This document shows, piece after piece, positions 11,352 through 21,265 of a stretch of 64,000 nt of DNA. The position numbers were made by a program, and so were the translations under genes. This DNA comes from Agelas oroides (Eukaryota > Porifera > Demospongiae > Agelasida > Agelasidae). Under the pieces are notes generated by a model. That model did not search any database and was not told where the DNA came from. It was given only the letters and a program-made list of their open reading frames with translations. Location: contig OX422199.1 of the NCBI GenBank assembly GCA_949130485.1, forward strand, positions 4,760,402 through 4,824,401, written 5' to 3'. The first letter of the stretch is position 1. Each line of letters begins with the position of its first letter.

Positions 11352-13402
11352 TTAACACTTCCTCCGCCTCTTATAGGGAGGTGCATCCACTACAAAATTC
11401 ATCACTACACTATAGAAACGAGATCTGAGTTCTGGTCTGAGAAATGCAACATTTAAGTCATCTGAAGAGGTTATATATTTTGCCCTACTACATATTTCTT
11501 GTATAACAAAATCAGAACGTATATACTGTGAACCCAAAATGCGGTAACTTGGCTTCTCTGCTAATATCTTGTCGCGTTCTTGTTCTAATGCAACTTGAAG
11601 CTGTTTAGACAAGGACTCTGAAATCTCATGGACAGTAGCAGGCTTCTTGCGGTATTTTCTGGTCCCTGGTTGAAGAATATCCAACCTAGCACAAGGAACA
11701 CCACCAGTACAGCACACTGTACAACAGGCTGTGTTGTGCCTTACAACTGCAGAACTTCCCAACCCCCTTAGTAAGATGTCTCGTAAACAATTCTCTGTGT
11801 TCCCACTAGCACAAAAATGTTCCAAAATGGGGTCCAAGGGTTTCTTTTTCCTTGTGCTGTAGAGCAGGTGGGCTCTTGCTTGGCAGCCATCGCGACCAGC
11901 TCGCCCACAAAGCTATGTAACAGGAAATGAGCTTAGTGTAAATTACCTGTGCAAAACGTCTTATGGGTGGAGCTTCAGCTATTGAGGAGCTGTAGACATG
12001 TACCTGGTAAAATTGCGATGGAGTATCTGGAGTGCCGTATACGACTACTAATTCAATATCAGCAATGTCCATCCCCTGTGACAAACATGCGGGGACATGC
12101 TGTAACAAAGACTGTAGGGATCAGTGATGACCAAATGAAAATACATACCATCCCAAAGGCTACCGTAGCCACAAGGCATCTGAGGATGCAGGTTGAGGAC
12201 TGGAACTTCTCCTGTATCACCCTTTTGGTGTTTTGTGTCAGGGAAGCATGGAACATGCTGACGGACTCCTTACGATAAGCAGACCCTGAAAGGAACCTGT
12301 ATATTTTTACAGCTGCATCTTTACTCTGGCAAAAATTTATCATTTTAGGGACATCCATAGGTTCTTTTGCTCCTTTAAGAAGTAATGCTATGCCATCCAA
12401 ATCACTCTGGAAATAAAGTAAAGGTTACATATCACTTCCAAGGGTTCGTAAAGAAATCACTTGTATGAATACATGTACTTACATTTAAACCCCTGCTTTT
12501 GCTAGCAGAGAGGAAAATGTTGGGCCTGTCTAAGGTCTGAGATACCAATGCAGGTTCCCTCAGACAAAGAGACTCGCAGATGGTTTCCTTAATACCATGG
12601 GGAGCGGTAGCTGTAAGTGCTATAAATGGTGCATTAGTCATGGCTCTCAAGCCACCGATCCTCCTAAAGCATGTCCTGAAATCCCGACCCCTGGGTAAAA
12701 CAAATGAGGAATTATAATTTTCAACTATTAATTACTGCACAATTGGTCTAACCATTCAGAAATGCAGTGGGCCTCATCCACAGCAACTTCTGCCAACTTT
12801 TCCTTGAAAACAGGAGTTGAAAACAAATCTCTCCAAGGTGGAGCTACAGCAGTCTCAGGGGCCATAAACACTAAACAGAGATTCAAAATGACTTGCATTT
12901 ACATGGCATTGTTCGTTTCCTACTAAAATTGTGCACATGCGTACCAAAGCGAAAATTGCCTGCAGCCACAGCTGTAAACTCGACGTCACACCCTACACGT
13001 ACTGCTGTCACACCTACATCAGCCAGCTGTTTTACCTAATAGAAGGTGTGTTTGTTCACTTCAGTTGTTGTATTGGTGAATTATTTGTACCTGTTGGTCC
13101 ATCAGGGCATTCAAAGGGCTGATGACAACACCAATAGCTGAATTCCCAATAGCTAGAGGAGCCAGGAACAGGCAAAGAGACTTTCCTGCTCCTGTAGCCA
13201 TCCTGACAAACACGTCCCTCCCATGGACCAGGGGCAAGAGGGCATCCAACTGCCCTGGCCAGAAACTTTTAAACTTGAAATATTTCTGAAGAGCTGCTTC
13301 CAACCTGCTCCTCCAGACACACTCAACACTAGGAGCATTACACTCTCCCTTAGCAAAAGGGCAGCTACTGCAACACACTGTGCTACACATATGTTTACAC
13401 AA
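11352..13402 (-). CDS. RecQ-family ATP-dependent DNA helicase, intact, 539 aa
   Basis: Seven exons on the minus strand: 13402-13091, 13035-12945, 12870-12753, 12690-12483, 12406-12149, 12075-12004 and 11912-11352. All junctions are GT-AG and the total is 1,620 nt including the TAA stop, with no break. Motifs in order: a Cys-rich N-terminus, FWPGQLDAL, Walker A MATGAGKS, ISPLNALMDQQ, DEAH box VDEAHCISEW, FIALTATAP, ATVAFGMGMDIADIELVV and GRAGRDG, followed by a Cys cluster (CCTVCC..C) and a basic tail PPYKRRRKC. Known: RecQ enzymes are 3'-5' SF2 unwinding motors. It has the RecQ core and a short zinc-like module but no obvious winged-helix or HRDC extension. The ATG at 13402 is chosen because no upstream extension is needed. 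It ends 138 bp from the converging DUF6589 gene inside the same transposon, so its role is probably in transposition rather than host repair (inference). Confidence 0.88.
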
Positions 13403-13876
13403 GCACGATAGTAGTCGAGTAGTAGAGTAGTAACTGAACAGATTCAGAACTCAGCATGCGCGCGGTTACTTTTGAATTTTGACAGTGACATCAGCGAGTT
13501 GAGTCAGCACATCGACTAATAATAATAGTTAATAAGCTTACAGGAGGTCACGAAATACCATCTTTTACAGCACAAGAGTTCATACTATACTAAAATAATC
13601 CTTAATAACCCTTACGCTTACCCTATAGTTCTCCTTGGTGGCATGTCAGATATGCATAACTCCTCGCCATCAGTACTCCACGACATCTGGTCTCCAGTCA
13701 AGTTCGGCGTCCATTCACGCCTTTGCAGCGGGATTTTCTTCACTGTCTGTCTTGGAGGCCTTCAAAACTTGACTACAGACGGTTTGCTAAACTTACAGAT
13801 GGCACGACAAAAAGCGCCATCTTCCGGGAAAGAGCTTGCAAAACGAGTGGGCGGGCGGCGTGTTGAGCTTTAGCTC

Positions 13877-13991
13877 ACCCACGTGCAATTAAGTTCTCTC
13901 TACCTATGACGTTTCTCACGTGATAAATTTTACCAGGCTCTCCCCTTTCGGTTTTTCGTTCGCGCGCGGGGAGAGCCTGGGAACGAGGCTA
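13877..13991 (-). repeat. Right terminal inverted repeat
   Basis: The inverted counterpart of 7172-7306. It includes a perfect 13-bp hairpin, GGGGAGAGCCTGG against CCAGGCTCTCCCC, next to the terminus. Confidence 0.85.
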
Positions 13992-14000
13992 GTGAGCAGG
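13992..14000. repeat. Right 9-bp target-site duplication
   Basis: GTGAGCAGG, identical to 7163-7171. Confidence 0.9.
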
Positions 14001-14168
14001 CTGTTGACCTTTGAAGGTGTGCCTAGTGTAATCTTGAGGTCACTTTTTTTTTTCTTTTTTTTTCTTTTTTTTGGCATGGAAGGCATTAATAGAATGAAGG
14101 TACGGGTCACATAAGCATATGAATAACAACTGAATGACAGAAGTAACAGTGAACTTGCTCGTGTAATC

Positions 14169-15776
14169 CTATGATGCACAGAGTTTGCTGGTTAGACTTC
14201 TCAGTATCTTGTGCGGGGTACGTATGTAGCTGCGGTAGCAATCACTTGACCATCTACCCATGGCTTTGATGATCTTCATCGGGATTCCGGCTTCCGCTGC
14301 TGCCGTGGCTGACCCAATGCACAGGCTGTGGGTACCAAAGAGCTCCGCTGGGAGCTTGAGCGAATGCAATGTGTTGAGTACCATTGCTTGGAGTCTTGGT
14401 CTTGTAAGCAGAGAGCCGTCTTGGAGCCGGAATATTGCATCTGGTTTGTGTGCATGCTTCCTGAGGTGTAGGAACTGCTTTGTGATTTGCACTGGACAGA
14501 TGTTTTGTTTGCTTGGTCCGATAACGATAGTGGCCCCTCTCCTGAATTGATCTGTTTTGCTGCTTTTGAGTCGTAGCTGTACCGTGTTCTGGTGAATGAT
14601 GGTGTCCTTTATAGTTAGATGTTACTTGGGGTGGAAGGAGTGTGTAGATGGATATGAGACTTCACGTGCTCTTAGACATCCAAAGTATGCAATGCTGATG
14701 GCTGTTGCATAAAGGTATCAGTCATACTTACTCAGGTGTCTATTGCTCAGGATTGACTCAATCAGCTGCTGCAGCAGCTTTGGGTTGATTGGCAGCCTGG
14801 TTCTGGTCTTGGACTGTCTTTGAACACCACGTAGGAGCCAGGACAGCTGCTGAGTGGGTCCCCCAGCCCTCAGCTCATTTGCTCTGCTCGTACTGCTGCT
14901 ATGTAGAGTCTGATTGTTGCATGTTGCACTTGCTTGCCGCAAAATAGCACAGTGTAGTTGTGTGGTTGGGAATGGAGTGATGGAATACTTCCTGCAAAAT
15001 GACGTGTAGTGCTTTGTTCCTGTAGAGTAAGTTAGCAATCATCGGACGACAGGTATATTCGGACACTCACACATATTTGTGCGTTGAGTAGTTCTCGAGA
15101 TATTGGACGATATCATTTGAACTCACCTATTTATACTGCACATAAATCAACCAGCGTAGTTTATGGAAAGAAACATGAAATATATTTATATCTCGAGAAC
15201 TACTCAACGCACAAACTCCGGACAAGTACCAGCATGTAGCCAAGAGCCTGTAGATTCTACTGATACTAATATGGTGGAGACTTCAACTTGTTTGGAGACA
15301 ACACAGCAAGAAATGACAAATTTCACCGTCCGATATCGATCGAATCGGACTGGTCCATGTTCAGCTGCGCCCCTGAGTGTTCAAAGCAGCTACCGCTACC
15401 AAAATATAGTGCGAATTGGGGAGGTCTTGGGGCATCGTATCGATGCTAAAATCTCTCCAAAAGCAGCTTCAGAGGAGGCACAAACAACAGTGTCTGAAAA
15501 TACATACACTTTTCCGAATATTGATGTTTTTCGGACGGCCATTTTATCGCTTCTAGCGCCAACAGGAAACAATGCGCGGGCGTCATTTTTGGTACACCAG
15601 GTACCATGTACCTCAGCTACAGTCTTATGGTATCGCCGAATGTTTACGCAGTTTTCCCTCCGCGTTTGAGTGTCCGAATATACCTGTCGTCCGATGATTG
15701 CTAACTTACTCTAGCATATGCTCGTTTTGTTGCTGGGGAGAGTGCTGCTCTTTGTAGCTGTTGCATTCTGAGTGTC
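14169..15776 (-). pseudogene. Tyrosine recombinase of the DIRS/Ngaro-like element
   Basis: The N-terminus starts at an ATG at 15776 (MQQLQRAALSPATKRAYA). It is cut by the element at 15025-15711 and resumes with TGTKHYTSFCRKYSITPFP. The C-terminal catalytic half reads through SSKTDQFRRG, then GTHSLCIGSATAAAEAGIP and MGRWSSDCYRSYIRTP. The usual HSxRIG motif is HSLCIG here, so the second catalytic arginine is a cysteine. The nucleophile tyrosine context YIRTP is kept. The first half is also frame-broken near 14950-14960. It is inactive on these grounds. Confidence 0.75.
15025..15711. mobile_element. 687-bp TA-flanked TIR element (Tc1/mariner-type target)
   Basis: Inverted ends of about 42 bp begin GAGTAAGTTAGCAATCATCGG. 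They are flanked by TA at 15023-15024 and 15712-15713. Excising the element with one TA restores the continuous recombinase reading frame on the minus strand, so boundaries and target are certain. A second, internal inverted repeat pairs 15076-15103 with 15188-15215. A 168-codon plus-strand open frame inside resembles no transposase, so the element is probably non-autonomous. Confidence 0.85.
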
Positions 15777-15916
15777 AGAGCTTTGTCAGCCAGGCAGGGA
15801 TGCATGTTGCTTCTGCGTCTGCTTCTGGTGCAATCAGCTTGAAGTGATGTACCTGTTGGCAGGAGAGAGCATCAGCGATTTGGCTATCTGCCCCTGGGAG
15901 GTGTTTTAAAGAGATA

Positions 15917-17300
15917 TTAAAAGCTATTCTTAGCAGCCAGGATAAACAGTGTGCAGCATAGCTGAACTAGTGCCGAGTTTTTTGGACTTTTTGCTTGCCA
16001 CATGTGAACAATTGCCTGATTGTCACAGTAGACTACTATCTTCTTCCTCTGCCATTGGTTGCCCCATGTGGCCACTGCTGCGATGATTGCAAAAAGTTCT
16101 TTCCATTGGATCGACCTTGAGAGCTGCTCCTTTGAAATAAGCTCCGAAGCCCAGTGTACCAGATGCATCCGTGAATAGGTTCAGGTCTGCTGCGGTTTGC
16201 CAATCTGCTTGGAGCATCAGACTGACTCCATTCCATCCTGGAAGGAAGTCGTGCCACCATTGGATGTCTGCCCTGGCACCGGCTGTTAGAGTTATATGGT
16301 GGTGGAGCTTTTTGACTGAGGTGCTGAGATCTATCAGTCCCCTCAAGAAGATGCGACCGGCTGGGATGACTTTGGCTGCAAAGGATAACTTGCCAATTAG
16401 AGACAAAAGTTCTCTCTTTGTTGTTTTCTTCTTGGTGGTACTCCATTGTCGTAATAGCGATGTCAGTGCCTCTAAATTGTCACGGGGAAGGCGTAGTTCC
16501 ATCTTTACTGTATCCAGGAGGATGCCTAGGAAAGTTATCACGGTTGTTGGACCTTCTATCTTTCTTTCTGCTATTGGAAAGCCCAACTGTTTGCATATGT
16601 GTAGCATTTTCTGTAGTGCTATCTCACACTCGGCAGATGAAGGTTTCCCCACTATCAGAAAATCGCCAAGGTAGTGAATGATGTTTGAAATGAGATAGTT
16701 GTGACGAAGGATCCATTCCAGTGCCTCTGCATACTGGTTGAATATAAATGGGGCTGACCGAAGTCCGAAGGGAAGGCAGCAATCCACATAGTACTTTTGC
16801 CGCCAACATATGCCCAGCAGTTCTCTGTCTTCTACTCGTACTGGTAGGGTGCGAAAGACACTTTTAATGTCAATTTTAGCAAGTAAAGAACCGCTGCCCA
16901 GCCGATTTATCATTCCGACTGCGTCGTTGATAGTAGCGTAGCGGAGGGTGAATGCCTCTTTGTCTATGCCATCGTTAATACTGCCATCAGGAGGAGCCGA
17001 CAGGTGCATGATCATTCTCCAGCCCCCTGTTTTCTTTGGAATTACACCAACTCCAGAGCATTGCAGATTTGGGATTGGTAGTGTGTCGAAAGGCCCTACA
17101 ACTCTCCGAGCCCTGACTTCTTTGCCGAGCTCTTCATCTATTATCTGAGGATGTTGGGATGCGGAAGCCAAGTTTCTGGAGATGCGCTGGCACCTCGGTC
17201 CATAGTATCCGAGAGAGACACCTTTATCAATACCCTTTAGTAGTTCTTTCACCCAATTCGGGTCAGTGTGAGTCTTTAACTCTTCCTCAAATTGCCAGCG
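15917..17300 (-). pseudogene. Reverse transcriptase and RNase H of the DIRS/Ngaro-like element
   Basis: Long minus-strand frame with RT signatures: VIPKKTGGWRMI, KIDIKSVFRTLPV, LPFGLRSAPFIFN, the catalytic box and a TFLGILLDT thumb boundary. RNase H follows (LFTDASGTLGFGAYF), and after a frame change near 16100 so does KELFAIIAAVATWG with VVYCDNQAIVHMW. The catalytic box reads HYLGDF instead of HYLDDF (about 16661-16676), which removes one metal-binding aspartate. The neighbouring order gag, RT/RH, recombinase supports a tyrosine-recombinase retroelement. Confidence 0.8.
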
Positions 17301-18892
17301 TCGTAAGGGGGTGATTATCTGCTTAAGTGGGCTGCTGCTTGGAGGGGCACCTACTAGCTGGGTGTTCCCCTCCACAGCCTCTCTTGTTGCAAATGTGTTT
17401 GAACTTGCATGCCTCTCCTCTTGTACAGCCCCTGGTGGCATTAAAGCGGATGCAAATTTCGGCTCCTGTGGATGTGTGTGTGACGGTGTCTGTGGCTGGG
17501 CCAAGACGTGACAGAATGGCTGGCTGGTTTGCTGTTGCGAAAATAGTTGCGTGTTTCTGTGGCATTTCCCAATCCTGCGCTGGCTGGTTTGGGAGAGAAG
17601 CACCAGACAAATATGTCCTCTTTGTACTTATCCCAGGGGACTTTTTTGTCTTTCGCTGCAAGCTGTCTGAAACGGCAGTCATACTCAAATTATGCATGCC
17701 TCAGCTGGGTAATCCTGAAATGCCGTGGTGATCAGGGTCTGGTATTTAAGCATCTCTAAAGCTCTGGCAGGTTTTGTAGCCACAATTACCCCAGCAAATC
17801 GGTTCCAAGCTTCCAACCAGCTAGCTAAGCCGGTCACTGTCTTTCTTGGCTGCTTGAAAGATTGCTTGGAGAAATCTTGCCTTCTTTTTGTTATTGTTAA
17901 TTTGTCAAATGATACATACTCACCTTTGACAATTCTGGCTGCGTATCTTTCGGGGAGAGGGGGGCAACAGGGCACAGATAGGCTCTTCAACTTGGACTTT
18001 GTGTGTGAAGACAGACGGCCAGTCTGTCTTCGATGCTTACGCTTTGGATGTCTATGCCTGCGGCCTGAGCTTGAATCTGTGCTGAACTCCGATGAAGACT
18101 CAGTGTCGGTGCTTGTCGTACTCGAGCTGCTGCTGGAGGGTCGGGGGTGCTTGTGGTGTCTCTTCTTCTGGCTGGACGAAGTTCCGCGCTGGCGAGGTCT
18201 GTGTCTTCTCCGTGAGTAATGCTGGGGGCTTCTGGTAGCTCTTTCTCGGACCATACTACTGTCACTGTCCGAACTGCTCGATTGATATAGCCCCAGCGTG
18301 TATGGCAGGGCATCGGGGGGTTCGGTGTCGGAGCTGGCATGCTGAGTACGAGTGTGGCGGGAGTGTGGAGAGAACCTCAATGGGTCACGCTGGCGACCTT
18401 TGCTGCCCTCGCTCGGCCTTCTGGTCGAGATAGGCGAACGAGATCGTGAGCGAGAGCTCACGCTCGGGGAACCGCGCTGGCGGCTTTCGGTTTGATGTCG
18501 GCGCCGGCGGGGACTGGGTTCGCCACTGCCATACTTGCTCGCGCTGGCGAGCTGCTGCTGTGCTCCGCCGCTGCCGCGGCTTCTTGTGCGCTATGGTTCT
18601 GGGTTCGAGACTAGGGGATATATGGCGATTGTGGTCGGTTTTGCGTCGCTCGCACTGGCGAGCTTCGTGTAGGCGAGGATTCCTATCCATCTGCTTGGCT
18701 CGGTTGCTGGTGCCTGAGCGATCAAGGTGTGCACTCAGACGAACTGCGAGTGTCTTCTTGTTAGTACTTACCACTAGTAGGCAGTTTCTTTGCCTTGAGC
18801 TGTTGGCGTAAGCCATCCAAGGTCATACTGCCTACCTCTTGTGAGGTGGGTTGCTGCTCCTCGGACGCTTTAGCTTTTTTAGATGGCGGCAT
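17301..18892 (-). pseudogene. Gag-like region: SAP motif, SR-rich segment, CCCH knuckle
   Basis: It starts at an ATG at 18892 (MPPSKKAKASEEQQPT), followed by a SAP-like helix pair (MTLDGLRQQLKAKKLPT) broken by a frameshift near 18780. Next comes a long Arg/Ser-rich basic-acidic segment (18461-18000), then a conserved gag core (VTGLASWLEAWNRFAGVI). After another frame change near 17690 a zinc-knuckle-like array follows (CIRFNATRGCTRG, CKFKHIC, C..HPASRCP). Such proteins bind element RNA and nuclear nucleic acid (family knowledge). Two or three shifts make it non-functional as it stands. Confidence 0.7.
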
Positions 18893-19324
18893 CGTGTAGC
18901 TAATGTCTCCGCAGCTCGGGCAATTCTCCACAACTCACTGACTGAACACTGGCCACTTGATAGAAATGACTTACACGCAATATTACGTGAACATTGCTAA
19001 TTATACATACTTGTGGTGAAGTTTGACATTCATTAACAAAAGTTTACACATTTACCACATGCTGTAAACAATCCAGAAATACATTAATGTGAATACAAGT
19101 GAACTGTGTGCTATACAGAAATAAAGAAAAGTCAGTAGACAAGCTTCAGATATGTTGAAGAAGTATTTAAACATACGATTGATGATGTCACCTTTGAGAA
19201 CATATTTTTCAAAACGATTGTAAGAAGTGATGTGATCTTTGTTGTAAGAATGGGTGTATGACGATTTATTCCACGATGGATGATCATCTGTTCCACCAAC
19301 TCTAGAAGGATGTTGAACCATGAC
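18893..19324. other. AT-rich spacer without features
   Basis: No ORF with recognisable content and no repeat termini. The 5' terminal repeat of the retroelement would be expected here but was not identified. Confidence 0.4.
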
Positions 19325-19535
19325 AACAACCTTCATGTCAATAAGCCAAGAATCTTGGCACTCACTGAAGGTGGCAACAACCTTCATGTTGAAACCTTCA
19401 TGAAGTTGCGAATGTGTTTTAGTGTCAATAAGCCAAGAATCTTGGCATTCACTGAAGGTGGCAACAACCTTCATGTTGAAACCTTCATGAACGTGCGAAT
19501 GTGTTTTAGTGTCAATAAGCCAAGAATCTTATGAA
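19325..19535. repeat. Tandem repeat of about 87 bp, about 2.3 copies
   Basis: The unit starts GTCAATAAGCCAAGAATCTT at 19337, 19423 and 19511. It contains GGCAACAACCTTCATGTTGAA and TGCGAATGTGTTTTA. Copies are nearly identical, so the duplication is recent. The nested word CAACAACCTTCATGT also appears just upstream. Confidence 0.8.
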
Positions 19536-19799
19536 CAAATGTTGGTTCAAATCTACTTTGGAATAAGAATAAAGAGTGTTGTGGCTGTTTGAGAATTGAT
19601 CCATTCCGTCCAGCCAGTTGACTGTGATGGTGTATGATGTTGCAAGTAGTCATCTCACAGAGCATTCAACACCCACCCATGTTACCAGCAACGAATCTTT
19701 GAAGGTGGCAATGTATAGCGGTGATTGTAGTTGCTGAACATCTCCCAGTACAAAACAAGGACTTGAAAAGCAAAGCCCTGGACATTGCTTAAGGGTTAT

Positions 19800-20510
19800 G
19801 GCTGGGAATGTTCAAGGGATCAAACTGCTGACTATGGAGGTGGAAACACAGGTGGAATGTGGGGATGAGAAGGGGCACCAACACATCCCAGAGGGTGCCT
19901 GCTGACTACCAAGAGCAGCTGGCGCACTTCAGACACACAATCATTCGAGCCCGGGAGCTGTACAACCACGCTCTAAGCCACATTGCCAACATGGACCAAA
20001 CTATGGTCAAGTTTGACTCTCCTCCCAATTGTACAAACAACATCAAAGGCATGCGAAGTGTTTGCATTGCCACTACAGGAGCTCAGAAGCGAGGGTTTAC
20101 AGTGGCTCTCTGTCCATGTGCTGATGGGAGGAAACTGCCTGCCATGATTATCTTCAAAGAGAGAAATGGCCAGCTGGGGAAAAGGGTACGTGCTTCTCTC
20201 CAATGTCCAGACAATGTTAGGGTAACTGCAACCACTAATGGATGGATGACAGAAGAGAAACTATTATGGTGGATCCAGTACATCTGGAATAAGGCTGAAA
20301 ATGGGGAGTGTCGACTGTTAGTGCTGGACCACTACAAGCCGCATCATACAGCTGATGTGTAATCACTAGTAGAAAGCCTGAACACTGACCTGGTTTATAC
20401 CCAGCAGGCTGCACATCCATTTGTCAACCTATGGATGTCTCAGTCAATGTCCCATTTAAGCATTTAAGAAGAGAATAACTGACCTCTGGGTCAAATGGCG
20501 ACAACAACCA
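19800..20510 (+). pseudogene. Pogo/Tigger-type transposase remnant
   Basis: The fragment covers the end of a CENP-B-like helix-turn-helix (RRGTNTSQRVPADYQEQL) and a DDE domain. That domain has NMDQTMVKFD (first Asp), ARSVCIATTG-type strands, RKLPAMIIFKE and LLVLDHYKPHHTADV (second Asp) before a TAA at about 20360. Downstream pieces around 20395-20500 still match a PxDVSVNxPFK-like region, but in other frames. An in-frame stop also interrupts the upstream part near 19830. Members of this family are cut-and-paste transposases with TA targets. No terminal repeats were located. Confidence 0.7.
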
Positions 20511-20512
20511 CA

Positions 20513-20890
20513 TCATGGTAACGGTATCCTTTCTTTTGCCTCACCACCATACTGGTCGTAGCAGTAATTTGTCTGACATGTCGTATAGCGAAGGGTAACC
20601 ATGCATCGTGTAGCGTACAATATTACAGTAGGCTTATTGTGCATTTGTAGAACAGTATAGGATTTGAGGCAATTATTGACAGGAGGCCCAAGGAACATGG
20701 TGTGCGGGAAACCATGTGTATGTGTAGCAAGCCAGTGAAGCCACAGGATATCTTCTGGTGGAGTGCTGACTACAGGGTGTACATTCTCAGTTCTGAAGAT
20801 GGAATTAACCAGCAGCTTGATTTCAGGTGGGGTGATCTCTGTCTTTCGAGTCACATTCAAAATATTTGTGATGTACCGAAAGCATAGCAA
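20513..20890 (-). CDS. Hypothetical exon, family unknown
   Basis: A 125-codon minus-strand frame with protein-like composition, including EITPPEIKLLVNSIFR, LWLHWLATHTHGFP and NCLKSYTVLQMHNKPT. The pattern of Cys residues and the HNKPT stretch resemble N-terminal regions of some transposon proteins, but I cannot place it. It has no confirmed start or splice sites and could be a lone exon or debris. Confidence 0.25.
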   Translation of the reverse strand: MLCFRYITNILNVTRKTEITPPEIKLLVNSIFRTENVHPVVSTPPEDILWLHWLATHTHGFPHTMFLGPPVNNCLKSYTVLQMHNKPTVILYATRCMVTLRYTTCQTNYCYDQYGGEAKERIPLP

Positions 20891-21082
20891 TCGAAAGAAA
20901 CAGGTACAAGACGCAAAGACTGTAGTGGGAGGATGTAACCTAAGGCCTCGACAACATGTTGTGCACCTATAGAATTGTTATGATTGGTATATGTAAATAT
21001 CACATCTACCCCTGTGTATTCATTCTATCAATGGAACTAAAGATAGACTGAGCATGCAGTGAGTTTTAGTATACCTTCAGGC

Positions 21083-21265
21083 AGTGCTGTGAACAGCTTT
21101 TTTGACCACAGTAAATTTGAAGCTATGAAGTCGAGTGGTTGTGAAGCTGCGCGCTGTGATGAGCATCAATTTCGTGCTAAAATCAAGGTGAGTACTTGAG
21201 CCGTTTTCGAGTTATTGTTGTTTGAGAAAGTGGTCTGAACAAAGAAAAATGGCACTTTCACTACC
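21083..21265 (+). repeat. Copy 1 of a duplicated exon-like segment
   Basis: It encodes a short frame ending CEAARCDEHQFRAKIK directly before GTGAGTAC, a good splice donor. It matches the reverse complement of 33245-33460 across exon and intron flank (ACTTGAGCNGTTTTCGAGTTAT...GTGGTCTGAACAAAGAAA). Conservation on both sides of the donor implies a DNA-level duplication, probably part of a dispersed element. Function unknown. Confidence 0.6.

Larger units (their letters stand above)
7172..13991. mobile_element. 6.8-kb helicase-bearing DNA transposon (AcademH-like)
   Basis: Seen: both ends start with the same 17 bases, TAGCCTCGTTCCCAGGC, in inverted orientation. Perfect 9-bp direct repeats flank them. 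Further inward, matching blocks (ATTTATCACGTGAG, GGTAGAGAG, CTTAATTG..CGTGGGT) extend the terminal homology to about 115-135 bp. Inside are two convergent genes, DUF6589-type (7485-11214, plus) and RecQ-type helicase (11352-13402, minus). Each terminus also folds on itself: CCAGGCTCTCCCC at 13933-13945 pairs with 13968-13980, and CCAGGCCC at 7183-7190 pairs with 7232-7239. Known, from memory: AcademH elements of animals and fungi pair a DDD/E transposase with a superfamily II helicase and make 9-10 bp duplications. Inferred: this is such an element, now disabled by insertions in the transposase gene. Confidence 0.88.
14169..18892 (-). mobile_element. Tyrosine-recombinase retroelement (DIRS/Ngaro-like), decayed
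   Basis: On the minus strand the order is gag-like SAP and SR-rich region, CCCH knuckle region, reverse transcriptase, RNase H and tyrosine recombinase. This is the layout of Ngaro/DIRS-type elements, which integrate with a recombinase rather than a DDE integrase. All three coding parts carry frameshifts or lost catalytic residues. A TA-flanked element is inserted in the recombinase. I did not find the split or inverted terminal repeats expected of the family, so the ends are set by coding limits only. Confidence 0.8.

Noticed and set aside
11352-13402. Host RecQ or bacterial contamination
   Set aside because: Seven GT-AG introns exclude a bacterial origin. Its location inside matched inverted ends with a 9-bp duplication argues against an ordinary host repair gene.
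15163-15669. 168-codon plus-strand ORF inside the TA-flanked element
   Set aside because: No transposase motif (no DDE or helix-turn-helix pattern) and it overlaps internal inverted repeats; probably chance.
18600-18616. GGGTTCGAGACTAGG as a terminus of the TAGTCTCG family
   Set aside because: Lies within the SR-rich gag frame, with no inverted partner.
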